Origin: JAFGXT01 sp963677165
GTDB lineage: Bacteria; Verrucomicrobiota; Lentisphaeria; Victivallales; SZUA-371
Direction: 5' to 3'
DNA: 64,000 nucleotides
NCBI GenBank assembly: GCA_963677165.2
Contig: CAXXSX010000001.1
Location: 124,001-188,000 of the forward strand
Shown here: one piece after another, positions 51,394 through 61,063 of the stretch
Position numbering within the stretch: the first letter of the stretch is position 1
Layout of the letters: each line of letters starts with the position of its first letter
Translations under genes and position numbers: made by a program
The notes under the pieces: generated by a model
Told to the model about the DNA's origin: nothing
What the model saw: the letters and a program-made list of their open reading frames with translations, nothing else
Database searches by the model: none

Positions 51394-53495
51394 TTTAAAG
51401 TTACCGTATGGCGTTTGTTCGGCAGCGTGTCGGAATGGAATTCAGTCTGTCCGTCAACAAGAACCGTATAACCTTCCGGCGAGTTGCCGAAATGTGGCTT
51501 GCCGTCGGGACGGTCCCAGCGGATTTCGACATTATGTCCGCGAAAATGAACTTTCCAATCCAGATAGTTTATTTTGGGATTCAGGGCTGCCGGTAAGACT
51601 GAAAATCCATTTATGTTCGGGGTGAAACCGATAATGTGTTTGACAAGCATATCCAAGCCTCCAGAGATACCTGTTGAGAATAACGTTACTTTGTCGACCA
51701 GTTTGTCAGGTTTCTGATAGGCGGACGCGCGGGCGCCTTCTTTTCGCATGAATAATGTAAAAGTCTTACGGGTAATCCAGGCAGACGAGCTCTTGCTATA
51801 ATTTGACAATCCCATTTCAACCAGCCAGTTGTTGCGGCCGCATACATCCCCTGACCAATGGGTACGACGACCAGGCATATCTATTGCAATTGTGGGAATG
51901 GCATATTTCGTATTGAATTCCCGGGGGTTTTTCAAGTGTGCCAGAAGTTTCCGGCCCTGATCTTTCGAAGGAATCTTTGCCAGCATCGGGGTAAAACCGC
52001 TGGCTGGTTTGCAATATAGCTTTGCATGATCATCTTTAAAAATATCATAGTAAAATCCGGTTTTTTCATCCCACATGAGACGATTGATATCACCGGCAAG
52101 CTTATCTGCTTTCTTCTGCCATGACTGGCTCTCTTCTGTTTTGTCCAGTAATGTTGCCATTTGTGCCAGTAGTTGATATTCCCTTACCAGGTAACTGTTT
52201 AGGTCAACCGGGAGGATTGGACGTTTAAATTTTTTTAAATTTTTATTGAATCCGCCCCAGGCATAGCGTATGGAATTGTCCCAGCCAACCAGGTAGCTGT
52301 CTTTCTGTACTACCATGTTCCCATCCATTTTTTCCTTGTAACGCTGTTGATTCTTTTTTACTGCCGAATATAACTTACGTAGGAAGTCCATATCGCCGGT
52401 CCGCAGATACAGTTCCCAGCCGGCCATGGTGGTCAGCCCGAAATTAATCTGGCCTTTATTGCTGAAGTGAAGAATCATTTCCTTCAGCATTTTTAGTTGT
52501 TCCGGTGAGTTATACCACCGCGCTCCGGTAACAATATGTGCGGTATCTTCATCCCACCAGTACGGCAGCCAGGTATTGTATTTCGAAGGACAGATGTAGT
52601 GCATTGATCCATCCGATTTAAGAATTGTATTGGCTTTGAATACGTAAAAGTTCCAGTAATAGAACTGCATGAGACGTCGGTCACTGGATTCAAGTAGCGG
52701 TACATCCTGCGTAAAAAAATCATTCCACTCTTTGCTGCTCGCAGAAAATACCGCCTTCGGATCTTTTATCGCTGCAGCGACTGCATCACGAGTTGTCTGC
52801 GGAGACTTTGATATGCTGGTGACAATTGTAATGTCAAGGGTATTATTTTTTCCAGTCAGCGGTGTAGTTACAGTCGCACGGGTTTCTGTATGAATCAAGG
52901 TTTTTGAGGCGTATCCGGCTGCGTATGGTTTTACCTTGTAATCTCCAAAGGTAATTTTCGTGTTCGGGATGTTGATGCCGAACCACTGGGTGTAGCCTTT
53001 GTGTACGTCCGTCTTGATATCAAACCGGATCAGGCCATTATCCGTTTTTCCGACAGCCTGTCCCATACTTTTCAACGTTAGTGCCAGTGTACCTTTTCTG
53101 TCTTTCAAGCCAGTCAGAAACATTCGGCAGACGACTAAATCATTATGCAGGGTCATTTCCTGTTTCAGCCGAAGATTGTTCCATTTGAACTCTTCTCCGG
53201 TTTTGTCCGGCTCCCAGTAGCGACTATTTGGCACCAGGGACAGATCGATTTTTTTCCCATCCAGCTGTAATGTCAGTACGGCACTTTTTTCGATTACCTG
53301 TCGAGTAAAACTTTTCCGTAATTTTGGTGTTTTATACCAGGCTCCGAAGCCCGGTCCCTGAGCATCCAAAAGACGACAGTTCAAATTTTTATCTACTGAA
53401 AAATTAAAGTCTCCGCGTTTCAGCAGGGTACATACGTCATTTGCCGAACAGCAAAAGCCGATTGTCATACATAATAGCATTACAATTATTTTCAT
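51387..53495 (-). CDS. secreted (alpha/alpha)6-barrel glycosidase (GH63/MGH1-like)
   Basis: A 702-residue protein with a signal peptide (about 1-18), a beta-sandwich N-terminal domain (about 20-260) and an (alpha/alpha)6 domain with TWLPYWWDEDTAHIVTGARWYNSPEQLKMLKEMI, YLVGWDNSIRYAWGG, VREYQLLAQMATLLDKTEESQSWQKKADKLAGDINRLMWDEKTGFYYD and RTHWSGDVCGRNNWLVEMGL. The carboxylates in WDED and GWDNS are candidate catalytic residues, as in GH37/GH63-type enzymes. The substrate is unknown. It forms a minus-strand set with the 817-residue protein, a pseudopilin and the GntR regulator. Confidence 0.8.
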   Translation of the reverse strand: MKIIVMLLCMTIGFCCSANDVCTLLKRGDFNFSVDKNLNCRLLDAQGPGFGAWYKTPKLRKSFTRQVIEKSAVLTLQLDGKKIDLSLVPNSRYWEPDKTGEEFKWNNLRLKQEMTLHNDLVVCRMFLTGLKDRKGTLALTLKSMGQAVGKTDNGLIRFDIKTDVHKGYTQWFGINIPNTKITFGDYKVKPYAAGYASKTLIHTETRATVTTPLTGKNNTLDITIVTSISKSPQTTRDAVAAAIKDPKAVFSASSKEWNDFFTQDVPLLESSDRRLMQFYYWNFYVFKANTILKSDGSMHYICPSKYNTWLPYWWDEDTAHIVTGARWYNSPEQLKMLKEMILHFSNKGQINFGLTTMAGWELYLRTGDMDFLRKLYSAVKKNQQRYKEKMDGNMVVQKDSYLVGWDNSIRYAWGGFNKNLKKFKRPILPVDLNSYLVREYQLLAQMATLLDKTEESQSWQKKADKLAGDINRLMWDEKTGFYYDIFKDDHAKLYCKPASGFTPMLAKIPSKDQGRKLLAHLKNPREFNTKYAIPTIAIDMPGRRTHWSGDVCGRNNWLVEMGLSNYSKSSSAWITRKTFTLFMRKEGARASAYQKPDKLVDKVTLFSTGISGGLDMLVKHIIGFTPNINGFSVLPAALNPKINYLDWKVHFRGHNVEIRWDRPDGKPHFGNSPEGYTVLVDGQTEFHSDTLPNKRHTVTLNQ

Positions 53496-53524
53496 ATTTC
53501 TAGTTCCTTTTGGAGATCCTCTGA

Positions 53525-55978
53525 TTATTTTTCGGTGAAATAGGGAGTCAACTGAACGAAATTCAGCAATAATTCTTCCTTGTTGGCAGCCTTTGCATTG
53601 TCAAAGCGGATAACAGTTGTTGGTGCTTTAGCTCGGAAAACCACTTTCCAGATGTTAAGACGAGGCTGCTTTTTATTTTTGGTTGACCGTTTATCAAGCA
53701 GACAGGTGGTTTTAACAATTTCAGCATTGGAGATTTTTACATTAATGCCGTACTTACGGATAACAATCTGGTTATGGCGGATCTCATTCATATCCGCAGT
53801 GACGAAACTAAGAGCATAGAGTCTGTCCGGAGTTAGGCCGGTTGCCGATTGCTGTAGAACTGCTGTTTGATTATTTTTTTTGCTTAGCAGTGCATATGTA
53901 TCATTTGAATTACCCCAGCGTTTCTGAATTTTCGTATAAAGTCCGGAATATTTTTCTGCTGTTACTGTTCCTCTTGTTTTCCAATAACGAAGTTTTGCGG
54001 TAAAATCCCCATTTTTCAGTAATCCCGGATTGTATTTGAATCCGAACTTCCTGGACAGCATTCCCTTTTTCCCTTCAATTGCATAATGTCTCAGTAGTGC
54101 ATAGGCCCAGCGGTAAATTTCTTCATCGGCGTAATTCAATCCCCAGAAACCAACGCCTTTGAGCTGTCTGAATTCCGGATGATTCGCCAGCATGTTCATT
54201 TCCAGGTCAAGTGCACATTTGAAATCAACCTCTGGCCGGGTATTCAGCGAATAGGAACCGGGTCGACTGAAAATTCCTAGAACCATATCTGTTGCTGTTT
54301 CCGTTTCCGGGCATAGCTGCCGGAATTTTTTCATCGTTCCAGCCAATATGTCCTGCAAATAGGTGCGTTCCTTTGCCAGTGTATCATGAACATTGCAGTA
54401 TGATTCGCATAGCAGGCGACCGCGACCGCGTGAAACATTGATGGCAGAAGCCATGAAATCGGTATGAAGAATCGTTGTTGGTTTTCCTACTACCCAGGTA
54501 TAGAGTAGGCGATCCTGTGGAATTTTTAAGCTGCGAATTGCCCGTGAATAATTTCCCATGGCTCGCGGCGAAGTAAAAAAACATTCGTCTGCTGCAATTC
54601 CGTTGACCTTGTCGGCAAAGCGATTATAAAATGTTTCCAGTCTCTCTCTAAGAATTTCTGCGGTGCACGGGGCTTTGAAAATATTGCGGTTGGCAACGAT
54701 AATTCCACCGAACTTATTATATAGGGGGGAAATTTTTGCACCCAGAGCCTGGTTGGTCACATTGGAGTTTGGTAAGGCATAACGGTTCGCAAAGTCATTT
54801 CCCTGGTAAAAAGTCTGATAGGTTAGAATTTCAGGTACTGAGACAACAGTTAATTTACCGGCTGGGTTGTTTTCCCGGTAGATGGTGTGACGTCCCGCTT
54901 TCACTTGTTGAAATTGTTCGGGTAACTGTGGCAGGGTAATATTGTCTAACTTAATTGTTCCAGAATTGTTGCTAATATGAATCCAGCCGTCACAAGGTGC
55001 GTAGAAAATGTGTTCTGTTTCGGACGAATCGGTGATGGAAAGTAGTTCCGTTACCAGATTATTTTGTTTTTTCCACTGATCAGTTTTTATTTCCGGCGGT
55101 TCGATCAATGTTATTCCAAAGTTTTCTTCCGCCACTTTTTTGCCGGAATGCTTTTCAATCAGAACTGTTTTTAACTTATGATTTCCGGCCGGGACATTAT
55201 GAAGCTCAATGGTAAAAGTTCCGTTTTTAGGAATATCACAGTCTTTTTCCGGCTGGTTGTCTACCTGATAACGACACTTATAGGATTCTCCTGGCGGCGG
55301 AAATTTTCCAGTGACAAATGTCATTAAAGGTTTATCCGTCGGAATAAAATTCAATCGTGGCTGCCATGGAATAATCAATCGTGTAGGAGTTGCTATCGGA
55401 TTTTTAGAGAGCGCTTTGGCCTTATCGCTTAGCGGTTCCAGTTTCAGGTCTGTTACCCATAATTGTCCTCGTGCATCGGCAGTAACTACACCCACTCCAT
55501 ACGCCGGATGGAGTGAAGGCATTATTTTAATAACTTTTTCCAGCTTGATCCATCTTCCGGTATTTTCCGGTATTTTAGTAATGCCAACCTGTGCTTTCCA
55601 ACCCGAATTATGAACGACAAACATAAAAACTCTAGGTTTGAAATTTCGAGTTTTGAACATACCGCTGAGTTTATATTTTTCTCCCGCTACCAGTTCGAAA
55701 CCACCTTGACGAATATTTGCGCTTCCTGTCAGCATTACAGCTCCTTTGCCTCCAGGGCCACCACTTCGGTTATATTGCGTAGTGGTGGATGTCTGAGTGT
55801 ACCAGAACGGCGGAAAGTTTGACTGTTCGGAATCGAGCAAACCATTCATGATCAGATTGTCGGCATGGCATGTAATAACGGAAGTAATCAGCCATAATGC
55901 GACTAACTTTAAAAGCAAACGGCTGATGCCGTCGGCAGGGTTTATAAATGAGTTAATGATTTGTTTGCAATCAGACAT
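53525..55978 (-). CDS. large secreted protein, possible glycan-active enzyme with CBM-like ends
   Basis: An 817-residue protein. I take the start at 55978 (AGGAG 12 bases upstream) with a signal anchor at about 24-40 (LLLKLVALWLITSVITCHA). The N-terminal part (about 40-190) looks like a carbohydrate-binding module (NLIMNGLLDSEQSNFPPFWYTQTS, FELVAGEKYKLSGMFKTRNF). The middle (about 420-660) has barrel-like strands with ADECFFTSPRAMGNYSRAI and GVGFWGLNYADEEIYRW. A second CBM-like unit begins NPGLLKNGDFTAKLRYWKTRG near 665. No family is recognised; the acidic ADE segment could be catalytic. It lies between the glycosidase and the pseudopilin. Confidence 0.65.
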   Translation of the reverse strand: MSDCKQIINSFINPADGISRLLLKLVALWLITSVITCHADNLIMNGLLDSEQSNFPPFWYTQTSTTTQYNRSGGPGGKGAVMLTGSANIRQGGFELVAGEKYKLSGMFKTRNFKPRVFMFVVHNSGWKAQVGITKIPENTGRWIKLEKVIKIMPSLHPAYGVGVVTADARGQLWVTDLKLEPLSDKAKALSKNPIATPTRLIIPWQPRLNFIPTDKPLMTFVTGKFPPPGESYKCRYQVDNQPEKDCDIPKNGTFTIELHNVPAGNHKLKTVLIEKHSGKKVAEENFGITLIEPPEIKTDQWKKQNNLVTELLSITDSSETEHIFYAPCDGWIHISNNSGTIKLDNITLPQLPEQFQQVKAGRHTIYRENNPAGKLTVVSVPEILTYQTFYQGNDFANRYALPNSNVTNQALGAKISPLYNKFGGIIVANRNIFKAPCTAEILRERLETFYNRFADKVNGIAADECFFTSPRAMGNYSRAIRSLKIPQDRLLYTWVVGKPTTILHTDFMASAINVSRGRGRLLCESYCNVHDTLAKERTYLQDILAGTMKKFRQLCPETETATDMVLGIFSRPGSYSLNTRPEVDFKCALDLEMNMLANHPEFRQLKGVGFWGLNYADEEIYRWAYALLRHYAIEGKKGMLSRKFGFKYNPGLLKNGDFTAKLRYWKTRGTVTAEKYSGLYTKIQKRWGNSNDTYALLSKKNNQTAVLQQSATGLTPDRLYALSFVTADMNEIRHNQIVIRKYGINVKISNAEIVKTTCLLDKRSTKNKKQPRLNIWKVVFRAKAPTTVIRFDNAKAANKEELLLNFVQLTPYFTEK

Positions 55979-56033
55979 TGGAATGTAAAGCTCCTGGTAA
56001 TTGATTGTTGTGGGATGCATCGCTGATATATTT

Positions 56034-56063
56034 CAAGGGGTGATGATTGTACATTACCCCTTG
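56034..56063 (-). terminator. hairpin downstream of the pseudopilin gene
   Basis: Arms CAAGGGGT (56034-56041) and ACCCCTTG (56056-56063) lie 12 bp after the pseudopilin stop codon on the minus strand. No T-run, so it may only attenuate transcription into the next gene or stabilise the 3' end. Confidence 0.5.
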
Positions 56064-56075
56064 TTGTGTAATAAA

Positions 56076-56825
56076 TTAATATTGAGTATAACCGTAATCT
56101 TTTGTAACCGTATACAATACGTTGCAGGGGCCTTCATAAAGATCTTTAGCGGACTGATTTTCCACGTGTCCGTCGGCCATGGCAACATTCGCCCGATTAT
56201 TATGAATCAAATGAATTCCGATGTTGTATGTAGAGGCATATGGTTCATAAAATTTGATGCTCCAGAATGGATTACCGGCATGGGTACCGGTTCTTGCTAC
56301 TGAATCACAGTGAATAATCAAGCTTGATGCTCTTTTCATTTTGTTCAGCAAAAAAATCGCATTATTGCTGCTACCGCCTCCGACTTTATAGCAGTTTCCA
56401 AAATTCTTATCGATAAGGTCTTTCCGGGTTGAGTCACTGACTTCCCAGCCGATGTTAAACATGCCATAAGTTCCCCAATAAACAAAACTGGACTCTGCAG
56501 GATCTGGTTTAGTGGATGGACAGGTCAGCACCTTCTTTGGTAAATGCTCGGCTACATTTTTATTGGTAAACATCTGGGACCATTGATATTGGCTGGTGTT
56601 CCATGGTTTCCAGTAACAAAAAAACATATCCTGATTGTCATTGGCGTATGAAAGCTGGGATGTCATCAGCTGCTTAAGATTACTGGTGCAGGCAATCGCT
56701 TTGGCGCGATCCCGCGCATTGACCAGGGCCGGCAATAGTATTCCTGCCAGGATTGCGATGATTGCTATAACGACGAGAAGTTCTATAAGTGTGAATTTGC
56801 TTTGATGTGTTGAGAAACTTTTCAT
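56076..56825 (-). CDS. pseudopilin-like secreted protein with H-X9-DG motif
   Basis: A 249-residue protein. The ATG at 56825, with AAGGGAA upstream, places the pilin segment KFTLIELLVVIAIIAILAGILLPALVNARDRAKAIACTSNLKQL close to the start; the longer frame from 56885 adds 20 unlikely residues. The H-X9-DG motif is IHNNRANVAMADGHVENQ near residue 220. The globular part is rich in N, W and Y. It is followed by the 817-residue protein and the glycosidase and preceded by the GntR-type regulator, repeating the regulator-pseudopilin-hydrolase order of the LacI module at 42-46 kb. Confidence 0.88.
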   Translation of the reverse strand: MKSFSTHQSKFTLIELLVVIAIIAILAGILLPALVNARDRAKAIACTSNLKQLMTSQLSYANDNQDMFFCYWKPWNTSQYQWSQMFTNKNVAEHLPKKVLTCPSTKPDPAESSFVYWGTYGMFNIGWEVSDSTRKDLIDKNFGNCYKVGGGSSNNAIFLLNKMKRASSLIIHCDSVARTGTHAGNPFWSIKFYEPYASTYNIGIHLIHNNRANVAMADGHVENQSAKDLYEGPCNVLYTVTKDYGYTQY

Positions 56826-56898
56826 AATATTTCCCTTGTTTTGAATTGGAGAAAAAGTGTCGACATGGTGATATCGTTTTTTCATTTTTAGCCTCTTT

Positions 56899-57912
56899 TT
56901 ATATTAAAACTTGAGTATCTAATTCTACGAGTTTATGAATACTTTCCCTGTTGGGTTCAGATGTGACTGTTTTAAATGTGTTCCAAACTTCAATTGCCAG
57001 CTGATCATAAGGATACGATAAATATGTTATTCCGGGCTGGACGGTTTCATATTTTGTTTTGTAGGCGAAAATACGCAGTGAAGATGATTTTTGTTTTAAA
57101 ACGTTACGAATGAGTTCCGGAGCATTGTGCCAGCAGATTACCGCTTCCGGCGGTTCCGGCAATGCGCTTAAAGCGGCCGCGTGTTTTATAATGATGTCAT
57201 GACGCTGAGCCGGGGTTTTATAAGACTCCATCAGCAGGTATTCCGAACGAAATATGTTGTAGCCTTGCAGCAGTTTAGTCCATTCGTTCCGGATATACTC
57301 GCCATAACTTTTTAAATGTACTGGAAAGTCCAGAGCTATTCGGCGATATCCGCGTTCATATAAATAATCCGCAACCTTGCGGAAAGCACCGAAAGTATCG
57401 AAATCCACCCAGTTGGCTCCATAGTCATCAGGAACCCTGTTGGCTGCCAGAAACGGCACCCCGGACATTTTAAGTCCTGATGCGAAGTTCCGATTGAAAC
57501 TACTGTAGACGAACATGCAGCCATCTACATAAAATGATTTCCAGAAGTTCATATCGGTGAATCGGGTGGCATCGGGAAGATTGCTGAACAAAGGACTGTA
57601 GCCATCGTTATTGATGATTCTTTTTAAGCGCTCCAGCAATGGGTCCGTTTTCAGGTCGACGCCTTCCATGTCACAGAAGATGCCGGCGATCCCGGTCTTG
57701 GGCCGGACATTCGCTGTGCGGTTGATCATGCATCCCCGGGTACTGTCTGACACAATTAAACCCCGGGTGAATAGTGGTTTTAACGCCTTGTGCATCGTTC
57801 GGCTGGATACTCCGAAATCTGCCGATAACCTTCGTAAGGTAGGCAACCGGTCATCATATTTTTTTGATTGAATATTTTTTTCAACTATTCGTGTTAGTTC
57901 TTCGTGTTTCAT
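56899..57912 (-). CDS. GntR-type regulator with LacI-like sensor domain
   Basis: A 337-residue regulator. The N-terminus is a GntR winged helix (KKYDDRLPTLRRLSADFGVSSRTMHKALKPLFTRGLIVSDSTRGCMINR). The rest is a periplasmic-binding-like sugar sensor (TGIAGIFCDMEGV, VADYLYERGYRRIALDFPVHLKSYGEYIRNEW), the AraR-like architecture. It is encoded first in the minus-strand set GntR-pseudopilin-817 aa protein-glycosidase. Its promoter is bracketed by two identical 24-bp repeats, probably its own operators. Confidence 0.85.
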   Translation of the reverse strand: MKHEELTRIVEKNIQSKKYDDRLPTLRRLSADFGVSSRTMHKALKPLFTRGLIVSDSTRGCMINRTANVRPKTGIAGIFCDMEGVDLKTDPLLERLKRIINNDGYSPLFSNLPDATRFTDMNFWKSFYVDGCMFVYSSFNRNFASGLKMSGVPFLAANRVPDDYGANWVDFDTFGAFRKVADYLYERGYRRIALDFPVHLKSYGEYIRNEWTKLLQGYNIFRSEYLLMESYKTPAQRHDIIIKHAAALSALPEPPEAVICWHNAPELIRNVLKQKSSSLRIFAYKTKYETVQPGITYLSYPYDQLAIEVWNTFKTVTSEPNRESIHKLVELDTQVLI

Positions 57913-57940
57913 TTATATTTCTATCCATCTTTAAAAAAGA

Positions 57941-58050
57941 AAAGTAAATCAAGTGTAAATCAATACTGTAATTATATCTGATTCTTTGTTATTTGTCAAT
58001 AGGCAGAGAAATATTTTTATGAGAAAAAAGTAAATCAAGTGTAAATCAAT
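57941..58050 (-). promoter_or_regulatory. consensus promoter bracketed by two identical 24-bp operators
   Basis: On the minus strand TTGACA (57999-57994) and TATAAT (57976-57971) are 17 bp apart. An identical 24-bp sequence lies at 57941-57964 (just past the -10, over the start point) and at 58027-58050 (28 bp upstream of the -35). Each copy contains GTAAATCAA twice, 11 bp apart. The copies are 86 bp apart centre to centre, about eight helical turns, a spacing that would allow looping. Confidence 0.75.
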
Positions 58051-58112
58051 GTGGTAAGTGTTTTATAGATAGTGGTATAGCAATTTTATTGTTTTCTGGG
58101 TGGCTTCAGCTG

Positions 58113-58985
58113 TTATCTTGCCTGATACCGGAAATTTCTTGGAGACATACCCGCAAATTGCTTGAAACGTCGTGAAAAATGGAATTGGTCATTGAATTCA
58201 AGCTCCATGGCGATTTCAGCTATGGAATGCGTAGTCTCCAGCAGTAGCCGGCAGGCTCTCGACATTATATCTTCGGTACGGAAACGACCCGGGGATATTC
58301 CTGCAAGCGTGGTGAATTTACTGCGGAACAATGAATATGACATATTCATGGAACGGGCGATTTCCGGCAGAGAAGGCCGGGTCAGCGTTCCCTGCCGCAG
58401 TTGTATGCAAACGGATTCGAGCCATGCGGCGTCCTCTCTCATCACCGGCTGGGTTTGCTGCTGTCTTATTGCGTCCGACAGTATTGTCTGCAGGTTGCAG
58501 AGTCGGTTCAGGGGAGACTGTTCTTTTTCTTTGTCATTCGGTTCAACAATAGCACGGAAACAATTCAGCCAGTATTTTACCGGCTCTAATTTCAATATCA
58601 TGGTCTGTTTGCCGGGCAAGCCTTGATCGTTCCAGCAGTCGAATATCGGACCGGAAAACCAGATAAAGAACTCACTCCAGCGACTTCCCGGACAAGGGCC
58701 GTAGCTCTGATCGATTCCGGGGCGAGCCCAGACAAGCGATCCTTTCTTCAGTATGGTTTTTACTCCGGTACTGTCAAAATAGTCCGCTTCTCCTTCCAGC
58801 GTATATACCAGTAAATAATGAGGTGTCGGGCGCAGGTAGTCCGGGGGAGGAGCATGACCATAGGTCGCCTGACTGTTCCACTTGGTTCCCGCGTAGATAA
58901 TCTCTCCCAATGGTGTGACAACAGGATGAGGAGCTTGGATCGTGATTGGGTCGGATGTGCTGAAATATAGATTTTTGTCAATCAT
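58113..58985 (-). CDS. AraC family transcriptional regulator
   Basis: A 290-residue regulator. An N-terminal cupin-type ligand domain (about 15-150, YLLVYTLEGEADYFDSTGVKTILKKGSLVWARPG) is joined to the two-helix-turn-helix AraC/XylS domain at the C-terminus (SLPEIARSMNMSYSLFRSKFTTLAGISPGRF and SIAEIAMELEFNDQFHFSRRFKQFAGMSPRNFRYQ). It is divergent from the GH127 gene with 131 bp between the starts, so it probably activates that gene in response to a sugar such as L-arabinose. AGGAACC precedes the ATG. Confidence 0.9.
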   Translation of the reverse strand: MIDKNLYFSTSDPITIQAPHPVVTPLGEIIYAGTKWNSQATYGHAPPPDYLRPTPHYLLVYTLEGEADYFDSTGVKTILKKGSLVWARPGIDQSYGPCPGSRWSEFFIWFSGPIFDCWNDQGLPGKQTMILKLEPVKYWLNCFRAIVEPNDKEKEQSPLNRLCNLQTILSDAIRQQQTQPVMREDAAWLESVCIQLRQGTLTRPSLPEIARSMNMSYSLFRSKFTTLAGISPGRFRTEDIMSRACRLLLETTHSIAEIAMELEFNDQFHFSRRFKQFAGMSPRNFRYQAR

Positions 58986-59116
58986 TTATGGTTCCTGTAA
59001 TATTTTATCATAATATACATATTTATTGTCATTTCATCAATTCAATGTCAAGAAATAATCATTTAAAATATTCATGTTATGTTTCAATTCGTAATATAAA
59101 CATCGGGGAGTTAAAA

Positions 59117-61033
59117 ATGTCAGTAAAATGTAATCCGGTAATTAATCGGGCGGATCAGGTTGAATTTAAATTGGGTGGAGATGTCGGGCAGCGTTTGCGT
59201 AATGTTATTGAGCAATGGATATTACCGGCTCCATGCAGTAACCCCGGAATGCTTGAAATGTTTCGGCAGCGCGATATCTTGCCATACCATAATATGATTC
59301 CGTGGGCAGGAGAATTTGCCGGAAAATATTTAACGCACTCCGTTCAAATTTTGCGCCTGACCAACGATGAACATCAGAGACAACACCTGAGAACATTCGT
59401 TGCCGACCTGATTGAGTGTCAGGCGGACGACGGCTATCTGGGGTGCTGGCCGCGTCAATATCGGTTGAAAAATCAGGCTCCGAATTCCAGATCGGGTTCT
59501 CTAAACTGGGATACCTGGGGTCATTATCATGTCATGCTCGGATTATTGTTATGGCATGAGCTGGAAGGTGATGAGGCGGCGTTGGATGCTGCTTCCAGGA
59601 TCGGCGACTTGATTTGCGACCGGTATCAGGGAGAACGTTCTCCACGCCTGGTGGATACCGGATGCACAGAAATGAATCTTGCTCCGGCACATGCTTTATG
59701 CCTTTTATATCGTGAGACCGAGGTTAGGCGGTATTTGGATATGGCGGAACAGATTGTTAGCGAATTTGGCGCGAAGGATGTCGAAGGAAAGCCATTAGCC
59801 GGGAATTACCTGAACGCTCCGCTGGAGGGACTGGAGTTTTATGAAACTCCCAAACCCCGTTGGGAGAGCCTGCATCCGATTATGAGCCTGGCTGAATTAT
59901 ATCATCTTACCGGTAAGGACGAATACCGAAAGGCATTTGTGGCTTTATGGCACAGTATTCAGCGTGGGGATCGCCACAACAACGGTGGGTTTTCGTCAGG
60001 AGAACAGGCCAAAGGTAATCCTTATGATCAGGGGGCGATTGAAACATGCTGTACTGTGGCGTGGATGGCTATGTCGGTGGAAATGCTGCGCCTGACCGGA
60101 GATTCTGTTGCCGCCGACGAACTGGAAATGTCGCTTCTGAACAGCGGACTTGGGCTGATTTCTGAGAACGGACGCTGGGTTACATATAATACGCCGATGG
60201 ATGGAATCCGTGAAGCTTCTGCTCATACGATTGTCTTTCAGTCCCGTTCCGGAACGCCGGAGCTTAACTGCTGTTCCGTTAACGGGCCCAGGGTATTGGG
60301 GCTACTTGCCGAGTGGACCTTAATGCAGGATGACGCCGGATTGATACTGAACTATTACGGACAGGGAACGATGTCAGCGGTACTTCCTTCCGGCAACAAA
60401 GTTAAGCTTATTCAGAAAACGGACTATCCGTATGATAATAAGATTGTAATCCGGTTGGAAACAGAATTTCCCGAAGAGTTTTCTCTTTCGCTTCGGATTC
60501 CATCATGGAGTCTGAAAAATCGGCTTAAGGTCGCAGGCGAGGAAATAGATGTTCCTGATACAGGCTGTTATCAGGTATTAAAACGTGAGTGGTCCGGTTC
60601 AACTCAGATTTATTTGGAGTTGGATTTCGGGTTGCAATTCTGGAAGCATCCTTCTCCGCCTGACTACAATAAAATTTTGTCGCCTGACTTGTTTGTGGGG
60701 CTCGAAGAGATTCCTCCGATACCATCAGGGATGGACTATGCGTCAGTTTATCGCGGGCCTCTGCTGCTGGCTTATGATATACGTTTTAATCCGGATCGGA
60801 ACAGCTCCATTGATATTCCGGTTTTGGCGACTCCTGAGCTTACTGTTGATGAATTTCGTGGCAAACCGGTATTTACCGGAAAAACGAAGGATGGCGAAAT
60901 AATTCGTTACTGTACCTTTGCAGATGCCGGATCTGCGGGAAATTATTATCAGTCCTGGCTGCCGGTGGGATTTCCCTGCCATCCGGCTGAATTTTCTTCA
61001 ACCAACCCACGCCGTAGTTTTCTGGCTGAGTGA
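59117..61033 (+). CDS. GH127 beta-L-arabinofuranosidase
   Basis: A 638-residue enzyme of the GH127 (former DUF1680) family, which removes beta-L-arabinofuranose from arabino-oligosaccharides. Family landmarks: the helix-rich N-terminus with DDGYLGCWPRQYRL and WGHYHVMLGLLLWHELEGDEAAL, then the catalytic/zinc region with Glu and Cys in GAIETCCTVAWMAMSVEML and the double cysteine ELNCCSVNGPRVLGLLAEW. The double cysteine corresponds to the nucleophile and zinc ligand of HypBA1. No signal peptide, so it acts inside the cell. I use the ATG at 59117, with GGGGAG upstream; a longer frame to 58988 runs through the promoter region. Confidence 0.87.
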   Translation: MSVKCNPVINRADQVEFKLGGDVGQRLRNVIEQWILPAPCSNPGMLEMFRQRDILPYHNMIPWAGEFAGKYLTHSVQILRLTNDEHQRQHLRTFVADLIECQADDGYLGCWPRQYRLKNQAPNSRSGSLNWDTWGHYHVMLGLLLWHELEGDEAALDAASRIGDLICDRYQGERSPRLVDTGCTEMNLAPAHALCLLYRETEVRRYLDMAEQIVSEFGAKDVEGKPLAGNYLNAPLEGLEFYETPKPRWESLHPIMSLAELYHLTGKDEYRKAFVALWHSIQRGDRHNNGGFSSGEQAKGNPYDQGAIETCCTVAWMAMSVEMLRLTGDSVAADELEMSLLNSGLGLISENGRWVTYNTPMDGIREASAHTIVFQSRSGTPELNCCSVNGPRVLGLLAEWTLMQDDAGLILNYYGQGTMSAVLPSGNKVKLIQKTDYPYDNKIVIRLETEFPEEFSLSLRIPSWSLKNRLKVAGEEIDVPDTGCYQVLKREWSGSTQIYLELDFGLQFWKHPSPPDYNKILSPDLFVGLEEIPPIPSGMDYASVYRGPLLLAYDIRFNPDRNSSIDIPVLATPELTVDEFRGKPVFTGKTKDGEIIRYCTFADAGSAGNYYQSWLPVGFPCHPAEFSSTNPRRSFLAE

Positions 61034-61063
61034 GAATTTGGGAGGGGGGGAATTGTTTTTTTA

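Noticed and set aside
57941..58050. The 24-bp repeats as a two-unit CRISPR remnant
   Set aside because: Each copy is itself a direct repeat placed symmetrically about a consensus promoter, which fits operators better, and no cas gene is present.
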